This document shows, one piece after another, positions 1 to 6,024 of a stretch of DNA of 11,500 nt. This stretch comes from Cristatella mucedo. Its lineage: Eukaryota > Bryozoa > Phylactolaemata > Cristatellidae. A program made the position numbers and the translations under genes. The stretch lies in contig WPIO01000037.1 of the NCBI GenBank assembly GCA_009760855.2, forward strand, positions 3,653,501 through 3,665,000. The letters run 5' to 3'. A model generated the notes under the pieces. It was given only the letters and a program-made list of their open reading frames with translations. It made no database searches and was not told where the DNA came from. Each line of letters starts with the position of its first letter. The stretch's first letter is position 1.

Positions 1-827
1 CTTTTTTAAACAATGTTTCTGATGCACGTTGAAGCGTCACCGTTCTACCAAGATCGCACGAGTCTGCGTGTGACCTGGGGCATTACTGGAAGTAGCTACT
101 ACGGGAGCCTTCCAGAATCGATCTGACGGCAATCGGTCCTTGTCCCACCGATCGACTATACTCGGCTTCTATATTTGTCAGCCATCAAATTTCTCCGATG
201 GGAATCCGACTGCCCGCGATTCTGCCGGTGGAGGGGTCAGGGTGGGCCTTCGCTTTAATCGCATTTAGTCGACGATTTCCGGTTGGTTTCGTGTAGAAGC
301 TGAGCCCTTGGTAGTTAATTATGCGGTAACTCCTGAACCGGTACTTTAGACCCACCGTGGCATTGGGACTGCTGCGATTAGACCGTCCCCCAGTGTTCGC
401 AATTGCGGCGGCCTCTACGATGACGTGCGACTTTGATCAATTTCATCAAGATACGGTTGGAGCGTGTACGGCAAGTCGCCGCAAGTCCTCACTACAAAGG
501 ATTCTAGTCCCCGACATTTGAGATCCATCCCAAGCATTCTCTTCTCCGCCCGCAGGAGCTCCCTCCTCAGGATTTTGAGCGGCAGGAATCCGAGGAATCT
601 CCTATCCATCCATCCTCCCAGGATGCTTGCTCCCCAGAATTTCGAGCTCTCAGCCCTCAGGAGCAGATTCTGCTACTTGGCAATTATAAGACGCGAGCTT
701 TCAGTAGAGATTCCGTGAACCTTCGCTGGATCTTGGCGGTCGGGTTGCTGTGCCACTCTGGTTAATCTCTGTCGACACACGCAGGTGAAAACAGTAAAGG
801 TTAAGGTCAGATCACTCGACGTCCTAA
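1..827. other. Unclassified non-genic stretch
   Basis: I recognise no gene, RNA or transposon family here. Several short frames are open on both strands, and the overlapping ones on opposite strands cannot all be real. The only frame with coding-like composition is listed separately (508-765). On the minus strand, about 190 to 425 is also open for roughly 80 codons without an obvious start. Base composition is near balanced, unlike the AT-rich hAT region further on. Confidence 0.5.
508..765 (+). other. Open reading frame of unknown nature, possible exon or transposon remnant
   Basis: This frame is open for 85 codons between a TAG at 505-507 and a TAA at 763-765. It has no ATG at its start, so it could only be an internal exon or a decayed fragment. 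The translation is rich in Glu, Gln, Ser and Pro in its first half (for example PPQDFERQESEESP) and more hydrophobic near the end (LRWILAVGLL). That mixture looks more like protein than random sequence. I recognise no domain. The AG of the upstream TAG could be a splice acceptor, but no convincing pyrimidine tract precedes it. Other frames on both strands are also open across part of this stretch, which weakens the case. Confidence 0.2.
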
Positions 828-925
828 TTTGTTTAGCGTTAGAATAGCCGGAACAGCTATCGCTTCCGGTTGCAGAGGGCAATAAAGAGTTGCCCGCCAC
901 AGGACTTCAACCTACGACTTCTGTC
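828..925 (-). mobile_element. tRNA-derived SINE, copy A (degraded)
   Basis: This is a diverged copy of the SINE seen best at 4121-4285. Shared blocks in the same order are a GCG-plus-purine segment (829-842), GGCAATA (878-884), TTGCCCGCC (889-897) and the reversed B-box region with CGACtTC (898-921). The internal promoter B box reads on the minus strand and is mutated here. The tRNA-like head beyond about 925 is too decayed to delimit. The SINE encodes no protein and would have depended on a partner LINE for mobility. Confidence 0.6.
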
Positions 926-964
926 GAGAAGCTTCGTTTCAAAGGGAGGCTTTTTATAATCTAA

Positions 965-993
965 GAGAAGGCTGTGAGAACAGCGCCCTTCTC
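965..993. repeat. Small two-part hairpin
   Basis: GAGAAG (965-970) pairs with CTTCTC (988-993), and the adjacent GCTGT (971-975) pairs with ACAGC (980-984) around a GAGA loop. A three-base GCC bulge separates the two stems on one side. It lies just beyond the degraded head of SINE copy A. No function is assigned. Confidence 0.5.
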
Positions 994-1190
994 ACTGCTG
1001 CGGGAAAATAACCGCAGAGCTTTACTTTGGTATCCGTTATTGCTTGTTTCCGCACCGGAAGCGAATCGGAAGCCCCACTGTCAGCTTCCTTGTGCGTAAC
1101 AACTCCGCAGCTTCACCTTTCGCAGCGATACATCTTCGGGAAATGAGAAAAGAGAGTGAAAAGATGGGAACGTGACCAACAGCTGCCTTT

Positions 1191-1250
1191 AATAGTCAAT
1201 AATCAATAATCAAATCATCATCAATAATCAATAATCAATAATCAATAGTC
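1191..1250 (-). repeat. AATAATC heptamer repeat, probable 3' tail of SINE copy B
   Basis: The stretch is made of AATAATC-type heptamers with one irregular centre (ATCATCATC), and both ends carry AATAGTC. It abuts the 3' end of the minus-strand SINE at 1251-1385. On the SINE strand it reads as (GATTATT)n, which is the position and form of the simple-repeat tail many SINEs carry. A coincidental microsatellite remains possible. Confidence 0.7.
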
Positions 1251-1385
1251 TTTAAGCGTCAGTAGAGCTGTAGCGACGATCTGCCAACTTACAGCGGGTA
1301 ATAAACTATTGCCTACTGCAAAACTCTAACCCGCGACCTCAGTCGTGTGGGGTACGTATTAGCAGCTGACTCCGGGGCTCTGAGG
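1251..1385 (-). mobile_element. tRNA-derived SINE, copy B
   Basis: It shares the ordered blocks of copies A and C: GCG-CAGtAGAGC (1257-1269), GGTAATAaAcTATTGCC (1297-1313) and the reversed B-box region with AACCCGCGACCTC (1328-1340). The B box on the minus strand is one or two changes from the RNA polymerase III consensus. The tRNA-like head extends to about 1385 and is diverged from copy C. The heptamer repeat at 1191-1250 follows its 3' end directly. Confidence 0.65.
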
Positions 1386-1401
1386 CTCAGGGGCACAACT
1401 A

Positions 1402-1620
1402 TCAAACGACTTTTTTATGCGAGACAGCATTTCCATTCTCGCAAGCTGCTGCCAAAATGCATTTCGAAAAGGAATAGCTCAGTACCTTAGAAAGTGATTG
1501 CACGAAATCTGAAGCGTCAAATTTCGATTCCGTCAACAGCGAACTCGCCAATGCAGCAGCAATTATGACTATTTTTCGCCGTGGCACGAAAGCCCCTCCC
1601 CGAAACTTCAGGCAGAGCAT
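1402..1620 (-). CDS. Small open frame of unknown function, doubtful
   Basis: An ATG-started frame of 72 codons on the minus strand, beginning with MLCLKFRGG. A short hydrophobic stretch (IVIIAAALASSLL, residues 18-30) is followed by a polar segment. I recognise no domain, and there is no visible signal peptide cleavage pattern or poly(A) signal that decides the matter. It starts 17 bases past the head of SINE copy B. An open frame of this length can occur by chance, so I list it only as a candidate exon or remnant. Confidence 0.15.
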   Translation of the reverse strand: MLCLKFRGGAFVPRRKIVIIAAALASSLLTESKFDASDFVQSLSKVLSYSFSKCILAAACENGNAVSHKKVV

Positions 1621-2099
1621 TTTTATACTTCCAGCTACTTAAATCGCAAAAAAGCCAGAGATTTTCTACTGAAACTTAAATAAAAATCATCTCTACATAT
1701 CACGCATTCTTTTTTCGACATGGCTGCTTTAATCCTAGTTTAGATGGCTTGCTTCCTACCTGCTTCCTACCTACTCAAGTCTTACTAAGGGTCTTCCGGT
1801 TTGTCGGAGGTTTAGACGGCGGTCTTGCTCCTCAAGTCTTGCTTCCTACCCTCTCCGCCTACTAGGTGTTCATGGAAAAATTACTTTTGTCAGGGAGGTA
1901 GGAAATGGTACTCCGCGATGCACTTCCCAGAGATTTAGTGTTGGCTGAGCCGCTCTTTATACTGTCCTTAAACCAGCGCAGACAGCGGCGGAAGCGGAAG
2001 TAGCGTTGCATTTCAGGTATTAATTAATAAATAGTTAAATAAAAAAACTAATTATAAAAAAATAAGGCTTCGGAGGTCATAATTGGGCTTCGGAGGTAA
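1621..2099. other. Unclassified stretch with short direct and inverted repeats
   Basis: The word GCTTCCTACC occurs three times (about 1750, 1761 and 1848), twice next to CTCAAGTCTT, and its inverse GGTAGGAA occurs near 1897-1904. A 12-mer TACTCCGCGATG (1910-1921) recurs at 9240-9251. The frame 1905-2003 encodes 32 residues ending in an Arg/Lys-rich tail, which I do not consider a gene. From 2016 to 2065 the DNA is very AT-rich. GGCTTCGGAGGT is directly repeated at 2066-2077 and 2086-2097, just before the Harbinger frame. The left part probably holds the 5' non-coding end of that transposon, but I could not find its terminal inverted repeat. Confidence 0.45.
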
Positions 2100-2297
2100 A
2101 TGGCACCTGCTTTCGGTATATCCGGCCGAGTGTTTGCGGTTGACGACGGCGAATCTTCGCCAGAGTGGGTGAAGCCGTGGCTGCTGCGAAGGCCTGACTT
2201 ATGGACGTCTTCGAAAGGAGCTGGTCGACGAAGATCACTCTGATCTACGGAAGTACATGAAGATGGATATAAATGACGTCAATTATTTGCTAGGCCT
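2100..2297 (+). pseudogene. PIF/Harbinger transposase pseudogene, N-terminal segment
   Basis: The frame opens at an ATG (2100-2102) and includes EWVKPWLLRR, which matches the RRWWVRPWLLRR-type opening block of PIF/Harbinger transposases. A frameshift near 2200 moves the reading to the next frame, giving TYGRLRKELVDEDHSDLRKY and then MKMDINDVNYLLG. That corresponds to the conserved ELxxEDxxxFRNFLRM...ELL region. The segment ends at the L2 insertion point, and its sense resumes at 3340. In living elements this region precedes the helix-turn-helix-like DNA-binding part of the transposase. The order of the blocks supports a single ancestral gene, now dead. Confidence 0.75.
2291..2297 (+). repeat. 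Target-site duplication, left copy, of L2-like LINE 1
   Basis: TAGGCCT at 2291-2297 is repeated at 3340-3346 on the other side of the LINE. Reading across the two copies as one restores the Harbinger frame order (NYLLG, then PHMKPYLRRKD). The duplication is short but sits exactly at both boundaries. Confidence 0.6.
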
Positions 2298-3060
2298 ATG
2301 CTGACGATACTCAATTGTATTTGTCGTTAAAACCGTCGGAATCTGCTGCAGCAACTGAAAAATTGAATGCTTGCCTTGCCGATATTCGATGCTGGATGTC
2401 GGAAAACTTCCTGAAATTAAATTACGATAAAACCGAACTGCTGCTCATAGGACACCCTCAGCGTGTGGCTGGATTAAAAGGCTTTGCTGTTCTAATAGGT
2501 TATGCTATTGTGCGACCTTCACCGCGTGCTCGTAATCTAGGTGTCGTGTTCGACAGCTGCCTCAATTTCAAAAGCTTCATTCAGAAGACTGCCTCTACAG
2601 CTAGCCATCACATCCGATCCCTATCCAAGATTAGAAGCTGTCTCCCACAGTGGCTTGTAAAAAATTTAACTTTTTAGTTCTGTCTCGGCTTGATTATTGC
2701 AATTCCCTTTTGGCAGGGCTACCAAAAAAAGCGTTTAGGCCAATGCAGCTGACTATGAATATGGCTGCAAGGCTGGTCTTCAAGTCCCAGAAGTTTGATC
2801 ACGCGTCTCCTTTGCTAAAAGAGCTAAGATGGATGCCGGTTGACCAACAGATTCAGAGCAAGGTTCTTACGCTGACCCACAAGGCCCGCCGCGGCTTGAC
2901 TCCTTCGTACCTAGCTGATCTACTGTATCAGTTTCAGCCTGTTCGCGCCCTCAGGTCCTGTATGGACAATAAATTCGCTGTCCCATTCCTCCGCTTAAAG
3001 ACCGTTGGTGACAGAAGCTTTAGCTCTGCAGGTCCTAGACTGTGGAACTCGCTCCCATAA
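2297..3060 (+). pseudogene. L2-like reverse transcriptase, C-terminal part, broken
   Basis: Reading starts with YADDTQLYLSL (2297-2329), the catalytic YxDD box of reverse transcriptases; the first residue uses the duplicated target bases. It continues through WMSENFLKLNYDKTELLLIG, the family's post-YADD block, and ARNLGVVFD. A stop at 2675-2677 and a frameshift in the same place move the sense to the next frame. That frame begins near 2650 and carries SRLDYCNSLLAGLP, AARLVF, ELRWMPV and GDRSFSSAGPRLWNSLP, all typical of the L2/CR1 C-terminal region. A TAA at 3058-3060 ends it early. The following bases may hold the last residues in another frame (FRRSL near 3110), but that is uncertain. No endonuclease remains, and the copy cannot be active. 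Confidence 0.85.
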
Positions 3061-3339
3061 TTCTTACCCAACGACAACTACTCTCCTACTGCCGACTATG
3101 GCACATCTTTTTCGGCGGTCCTTAGCTGCTACTTTCATGCTACTCACTACCTCAACTGCTCTCGTGACTCTGCTATGCTTCCCACTTTCTCTTTGTTGAG
3201 TGACACGAAGTCTGTTGGCTACCGAGTGCGTACCGAAAGCCGCTTAGGCTGTGAGTGTGCTATACAAAACTCTCCTGCGTAGCACCCACATGGTCTTTAT
3301 GACTTTGTGAAGTTACAGACGGAGATATATTACATTACA
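2298..3339 (+). mobile_element. L2/CR1-like non-LTR retrotransposon 1, 5'-truncated
   Basis: A LINE copy truncated in the middle of its reverse transcriptase, so that only the YADD motif onward remains. It contains the RT palm end, thumb and C-terminal region, a 3' UTR of about 280 bp, and a short TTACA-type tail (3330-3339). It lies inside the Harbinger transposase and is flanked by TAGGCCT duplications. Its 3' UTR does not resemble that of the copies at 6983-7442 and 9655-10905, so it belongs to a different subfamily. 5' truncation is the usual product of incomplete target-primed reverse transcription. Confidence 0.85.
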
Positions 3340-4120
3340 TAGGCCTCATATGAAACCCTATTTACGTAGAAAAGACTAGCACTAGCGAAAGTGAATCTGG
3401 CAAGAGAGCGACTGGCCGCAACTCTGCGATATTTAGCAACTGGTTCGTATTGTATGCAGTCTTCAGAAATGAAAACCGTGGTTGTTTTGTGTTCAGCGAC
3501 GCATAATGTCCTCTCCATTTAACCTTGCAGTCCGGGTTCAATGATCGCTGTTGCATATACCTTCAAGCCTTTACATTTTTTCAGGAGAGACATTTGCAAG
3601 CATGCGGTACCAATTTCGGACATCCAAGGCCTTGATATCCATAACCATTCCCACGGTGTGCGTGGCTCTATACCGCAGGCTATATATGCGGTATAGTATA
3701 CCTGCGGTATAGAGCCACGGTATAGAGCTATCTATACCGCGAGCTATCTATACCGCTCTATACCGTGGCTCTATACCGCAGGCTACAACCAACTTGCAGG
3801 TGTGTGCCTGTCACAATGGTTTCTACTATGCAAGTTCGCTGGCATCGTAACGGTATGACGATATATTTTTGCATACGGTACCACAAACGGCAAGTGAGTG
3901 GTAATCCATTACGCGTGGATTGGCTTACCTGAACGGGACTTCTCAAACTCTGTGAGGGTGTTATTGATGGCAAGCATTTCAACATTGGAAAGTCCAGCGG
4001 TAGCGGATTCCACATATACAACTATAAGAGCTTGCTTGTGTAGCATCGTGCTAGCAGGCACTCGTTAATGCACACTGCCAGTTCGCCTTTGTGCACGAGG
4101 GGACGAATGGTCAAACTAGC
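3340..4120 (+). pseudogene. PIF/Harbinger transposase pseudogene, middle segment with first catalytic block
   Basis: After the LINE the sense resumes with PHMKPYLRRKD (about 3344-3377), then ARERLAATLRYLATGSY (about 3396-3447), a hallmark block of HARBI1-like proteins. YQFRTSKALISITIPTVC (about 3609-3660) is the helix-turn-helix-like segment. It continues as VALYRRL, which is the sequence duplicated in the compound palindrome. A plausible YIFAYGTT...EW stretch lies near 3860-3910. GVIDGKHFNIGKSSGSGFHI (3957-4016) holds the first catalytic Asp in the DGKH context, and YNYK follows. SIVLA, then LVNAHCQFAFVHEGTNGQTS (4061-4120), lead toward the second catalytic block. There is an in-frame TAG at 4041-4043, and at least three frameshifts are needed. 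About 145 bp between 3455 and 3600 interrupt two adjacent family blocks. Confidence 0.8.
3661..3782. repeat. Compound palindrome made from Harbinger coding sequence
   Basis: The 19-mer CGTGGCTCTATACCGCAGG occurs direct at 3661-3679, inverted at 3701-3719 and direct again at 3764-3782, all exact. The second inverted pair is longer: 3701-3728 and 3755-3782 are perfect 28-bp arms around a 26-base spacer. The spacer overlaps two tandem copies of the 16-mer GAGCTATCTATACCGC (3725-3740 and 3741-3756). The left 19-mer is in frame with the transposase and encodes VALYRR, so the structure grew out of the gene rather than arriving as a foreign element. Two alternative hairpins compete for the middle arm. 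Confidence 0.9.
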
Positions 4121-4285
4121 TAATTCAACAGCTTCTTCTTTGCATAGCGACAGAAGAGCCTTTACGGCTATCACCACCGCTTGCAACGGCAATACAGGAT
4201 TGCCCGCCGCAGGATTCGAACCCACGACCTCGGGACAGTGGTCGTGAAAAGCAACCACCTTACTTAGTGTGCCATCATGGCTCAC
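4121..4285 (-). mobile_element. tRNA-derived SINE, copy C (best preserved)
   Basis: On the minus strand it begins with a tRNA-like head: an A-box-like TGGCACACTAAGTAAGG (4275-4259) and a B box GGGTTCGAATCCT (4223-4211). The T-arm of this head pairs well, but only three acceptor-stem pairs remain. A loop CTTTTCA with a UUU-like anticodon suggests a Lys-type ancestor, with low certainty. The non-tRNA body runs to about 4121. The insert sits between codons for NGQTS and the SDG of the Harbinger second catalytic block. CAAACTAGC (4112-4120) and CAGAACCAGC (4286-4295) are a plausible diverged target duplication. It is not a functional tRNA gene. Confidence 0.8.
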
Positions 4286-4669
4286 CAGAACCAGCGACGG
4301 TGCCGTTTATAGACAGTGTAAACTGGCACTAGCTTGGGAGAATGGCACCCAGCAGTTGCCAGGACCACGCCATCTACCACAAAGCATGACACGTGCTCCT
4401 ATCGTTATCGTTTCCCGACGACACCTTCCCTCGAAGGGCACATCATGTTAAACCGCATCACAAACGAGGGCTGTCGCCTCGAGAGGAAGGTTTTAACTAC
4501 AGGCCCAGCAGTGCTCTCGACAGTTGGTTGAGCCGATGCTTTCGGCATTCTTTCATCAAGATTTCGAGTATTTTACTCGAGAATATCCGTCAAGCCAGGA
4601 ACTGCTGTGCATATTTTCCTGGCCAGCTGTGCACTGCACAATCTGCTTCTAAGCCGAAGTGAACTGTCG
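4286..4669 (+). pseudogene. PIF/Harbinger transposase pseudogene, C-terminal segment
   Basis: TSDGAVYRQCKLALAW (4290-4337) carries the second catalytic Asp block (SDGGVF-like in the family). The same frame continues through LPGPRHLPQ to APIVIVS (about 4396-4416). A frameshift gives DDTFP and KPHHKRGLSPREEGFNYR, matching the family's DEAFPLKPYLMRPY...ERIFNYR region. A second frameshift near 4525, with a TGA at 4529-4531, leads to ADAFGILSSRFRVFYSRISV (4532-4591) and IFLASCALHNLLL (4613-4651). These match the ENAFGILxxRFRV and VLACCVLHNFL blocks that end Harbinger transposases. The family Glu-Asn before AFG is Ala-Asp here. Coding similarity fades after about 4670. Confidence 0.85.
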
Positions 4670-4800
4670 GAGATCTCGAATACAGGAACATCGAGTGAGG
4701 TCTCACTTTATTCAAACCTAGCTCGCCAGTGTAGCAACAACCACAGCTGTTCTGCAGCTAGTGTCACACAAATTTGCACTTAATTTTTGCACTATTTCAT

Positions 4801-4940
<140 letters not shown>

Positions 4941-4963
4941 ACCTATTTCGCTGGTGTCGGACG

Positions 4964-5016
4964 CTTGCCGTGGCAGGCAGCAGCAAGTCAAGGACAACCA
5001 CGGCAAGTCAAGGACA
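4964..5016. repeat. Short inverted and direct repeats
   Basis: CTTGCCGTGG (4964-4973) is exactly inverted as CCACGGCAAG (4998-5007). GCAAGTCAAGGACA is directly repeated at 4983-4996 and 5003-5016, with a period of 20. No function is assigned. Confidence 0.7.
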
Positions 5017-5182
5017 TACTAGGACCTGAACTTCGTAAGCAATGAGATGGTACATATATCGTCATTTTAGGCAGCGTTACTTGCACATTTATCGAGCAGG
5101 CTTCGAATAGAATAACAAAAAAATATCGCTGAACTAAGAACTTCAGCCGTCAGCACTGCAAGCAGCATTTGTTGCACGATAA

Positions 5183-5255
5183 GCAGCAAAACCTGGCTAC
5201 CGCCAGCCAGGTTTTGCTGCGAACCGCTTTCTGCTGATCATCTGCTGATCAGCAG
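5183..5255. repeat. Perfect 16-bp hairpin and adjacent 14-bp palindrome
   Basis: GCAGCAAAACCTGGCT (5183-5198) and AGCCAGGTTTTGCTGC (5205-5220) are exact inverses around a six-base ACCGCC loop. Downstream, CTGCTGATCA repeats at 5231-5240 and 5242-5251, and the second copy is the left part of the perfect palindrome CTGCTGATCAGCAG (5242-5255). The DNA around it is rich in GCAGC/GCTGC words. There is no run of T after the hairpin and no nearby gene, so I do not call it a terminator. Confidence 0.8.
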
Positions 5256-5295
5256 CTTGCCGCTTGCTGAGCTGGCACTAAATACACGATTCCTG

Positions 5296-5739
5296 TCAGC
5301 AGAACCTGGGATTCGCGACGTGTCCTAAACTTGCCTTCGCGATTGCTTCAACGAAAGCGTCAAGATCATCCTTCTTCGATGCGGATGAAGTCGGCTGGTT
5401 AGTCAGCAATCCTAATACGACCAGCTTTGCTGCCTCGTCAGAGGCATAGATAGTCTCGAACAGCGTCTCCAGCTGCTGCACGGCGCTTTCGACTTGGCCG
5501 TCGCAAACAAGGTGTGGATGACGCACCCAAGGGATATATGTCCGGCCGGGTTAGTGTTGGTCAAAAGGGATAGAGATACCGACGTGATTGATGCTCCTGC
5601 TTCGGTTCGACGAATCGCCGGCATCTGGCATCTGGCAAGCAAAGCAAATTTCACCTTCTGTCCTGACTTTCTTAGTGTGATCCTGACAATAAATGCCTAT
5701 GTGATACTGCTGCTGCTCGCTCTCGTTCTGCTTCTGCAC
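5296..5739 (-). pseudogene. Possible coding remnant of unknown family, one in-frame stop
   Basis: On the minus strand one frame spans 148 codons with a single internal TAA near 5550. The part before that stop has a Cys-containing stretch (GEICFACQMPDAGD). The part after it, beginning PGRTYIPWVRHPHLVCDGQ, continues as VESAVQQLETLFETIYASDE, which looks like amphipathic helices with normal protein composition. The frame ends at VANPRFC and a TGA. I recognise no domain. It could be a decayed host exon or an unrecognised transposon protein. Upstream the same frame has further stops beyond 5740. The opposite strand also has a 108-codon frame (5494-5820) with a leucine-rich stretch; at most one of the two is likely to be real. 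Confidence 0.25.
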
Positions 5740-6024
5740 AATCTAATTATCTGCACAGCAGACAGGCAGCGATCGTCCAGGTTAGCCGGTTCGATCAGGC
5801 TGCTGGCCTGGCCGATGTGAGGACTGCTGGCGGGCCGAATCGGGTCAAAACTTCGTTTGTAGCCTCGGTACGCAGCTTATAACTGCCGGCCAGAAGTAGC
5901 CTCTCGTATCCGGCGGGAGGTTGCTGAATGTCAATAATAATAGTTGCTGGTTGTCAGTCATTCTACACCCGGTGGTACAGTTTACAAGCATTATGAAAAC
6001 TAAACATTTTATTCCTTTTTACAG
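5740..6024. other. Unclassified stretch ending in a splice-acceptor-like site
   Basis: No gene or repeat family was recognised. The right end carries a pyrimidine-rich tract followed by ACAG at 6021-6024, directly before the first hAT-like coding sense. If the ancestral hAT gene had an intron, this is where its 3' end would be. No matching donor was identified. Confidence 0.3.

Larger units (their letters stand above)
2100..4680 (+). mobile_element. PIF/Harbinger DNA transposon copy, degraded and interrupted
   Basis: The recognisable part is the transposase reading frame, in three segments separated by an L2-like LINE (2298-3339) and a SINE (4121-4285), and expanded by a compound palindrome (3661-3782). 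Removing these inserts leaves blocks in the order expected for a PIF/Harbinger (HARBI1-like, DDE) transposase of about 400 residues. An extra stretch at about 3455-3600, between two family blocks, may be a further insert or an intron. Autonomous members of this superfamily usually also carry a Myb-like DNA-binding protein gene; I see no trace of one here. I could not identify terminal inverted repeats or the 3-bp target duplication, so the true element ends are unknown. Confidence 0.8.

Noticed and set aside
1191-1250. CRISPR-like short repeat array
   Set aside because: It is a 7-bp tandem simple repeat with no spacers, next to a SINE end.
1905-2003. ATG-started 32-codon frame ending in an Arg/Lys-rich tail
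   Set aside because: It is too short to support, with no homology recognised; the basic tail comes from a GCGGAAG-type repeat.
3758-4021. Minus-strand frame of 87 codons
   Set aside because: It is antisense to the recognisable Harbinger transposase blocks.
4199-4279. A functional tRNA gene on the minus strand
   Set aside because: Only about three acceptor-stem pairs remain, position 37 would be C, and the same sequence recurs in two degraded copies with a shared non-tRNA body, which fits a SINE.
5183-5220. Bacterial-type intrinsic terminator
   Set aside because: There is no T-run after the hairpin, no upstream gene, and the rest of the window is plainly eukaryotic.
5494-5820. Plus-strand frame of 108 codons with a leucine-rich, membrane-like stretch
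   Set aside because: It has no ATG at its start, overlaps a more protein-like minus-strand frame, and the leucine-rich part comes from a CTGCT-rich stretch.
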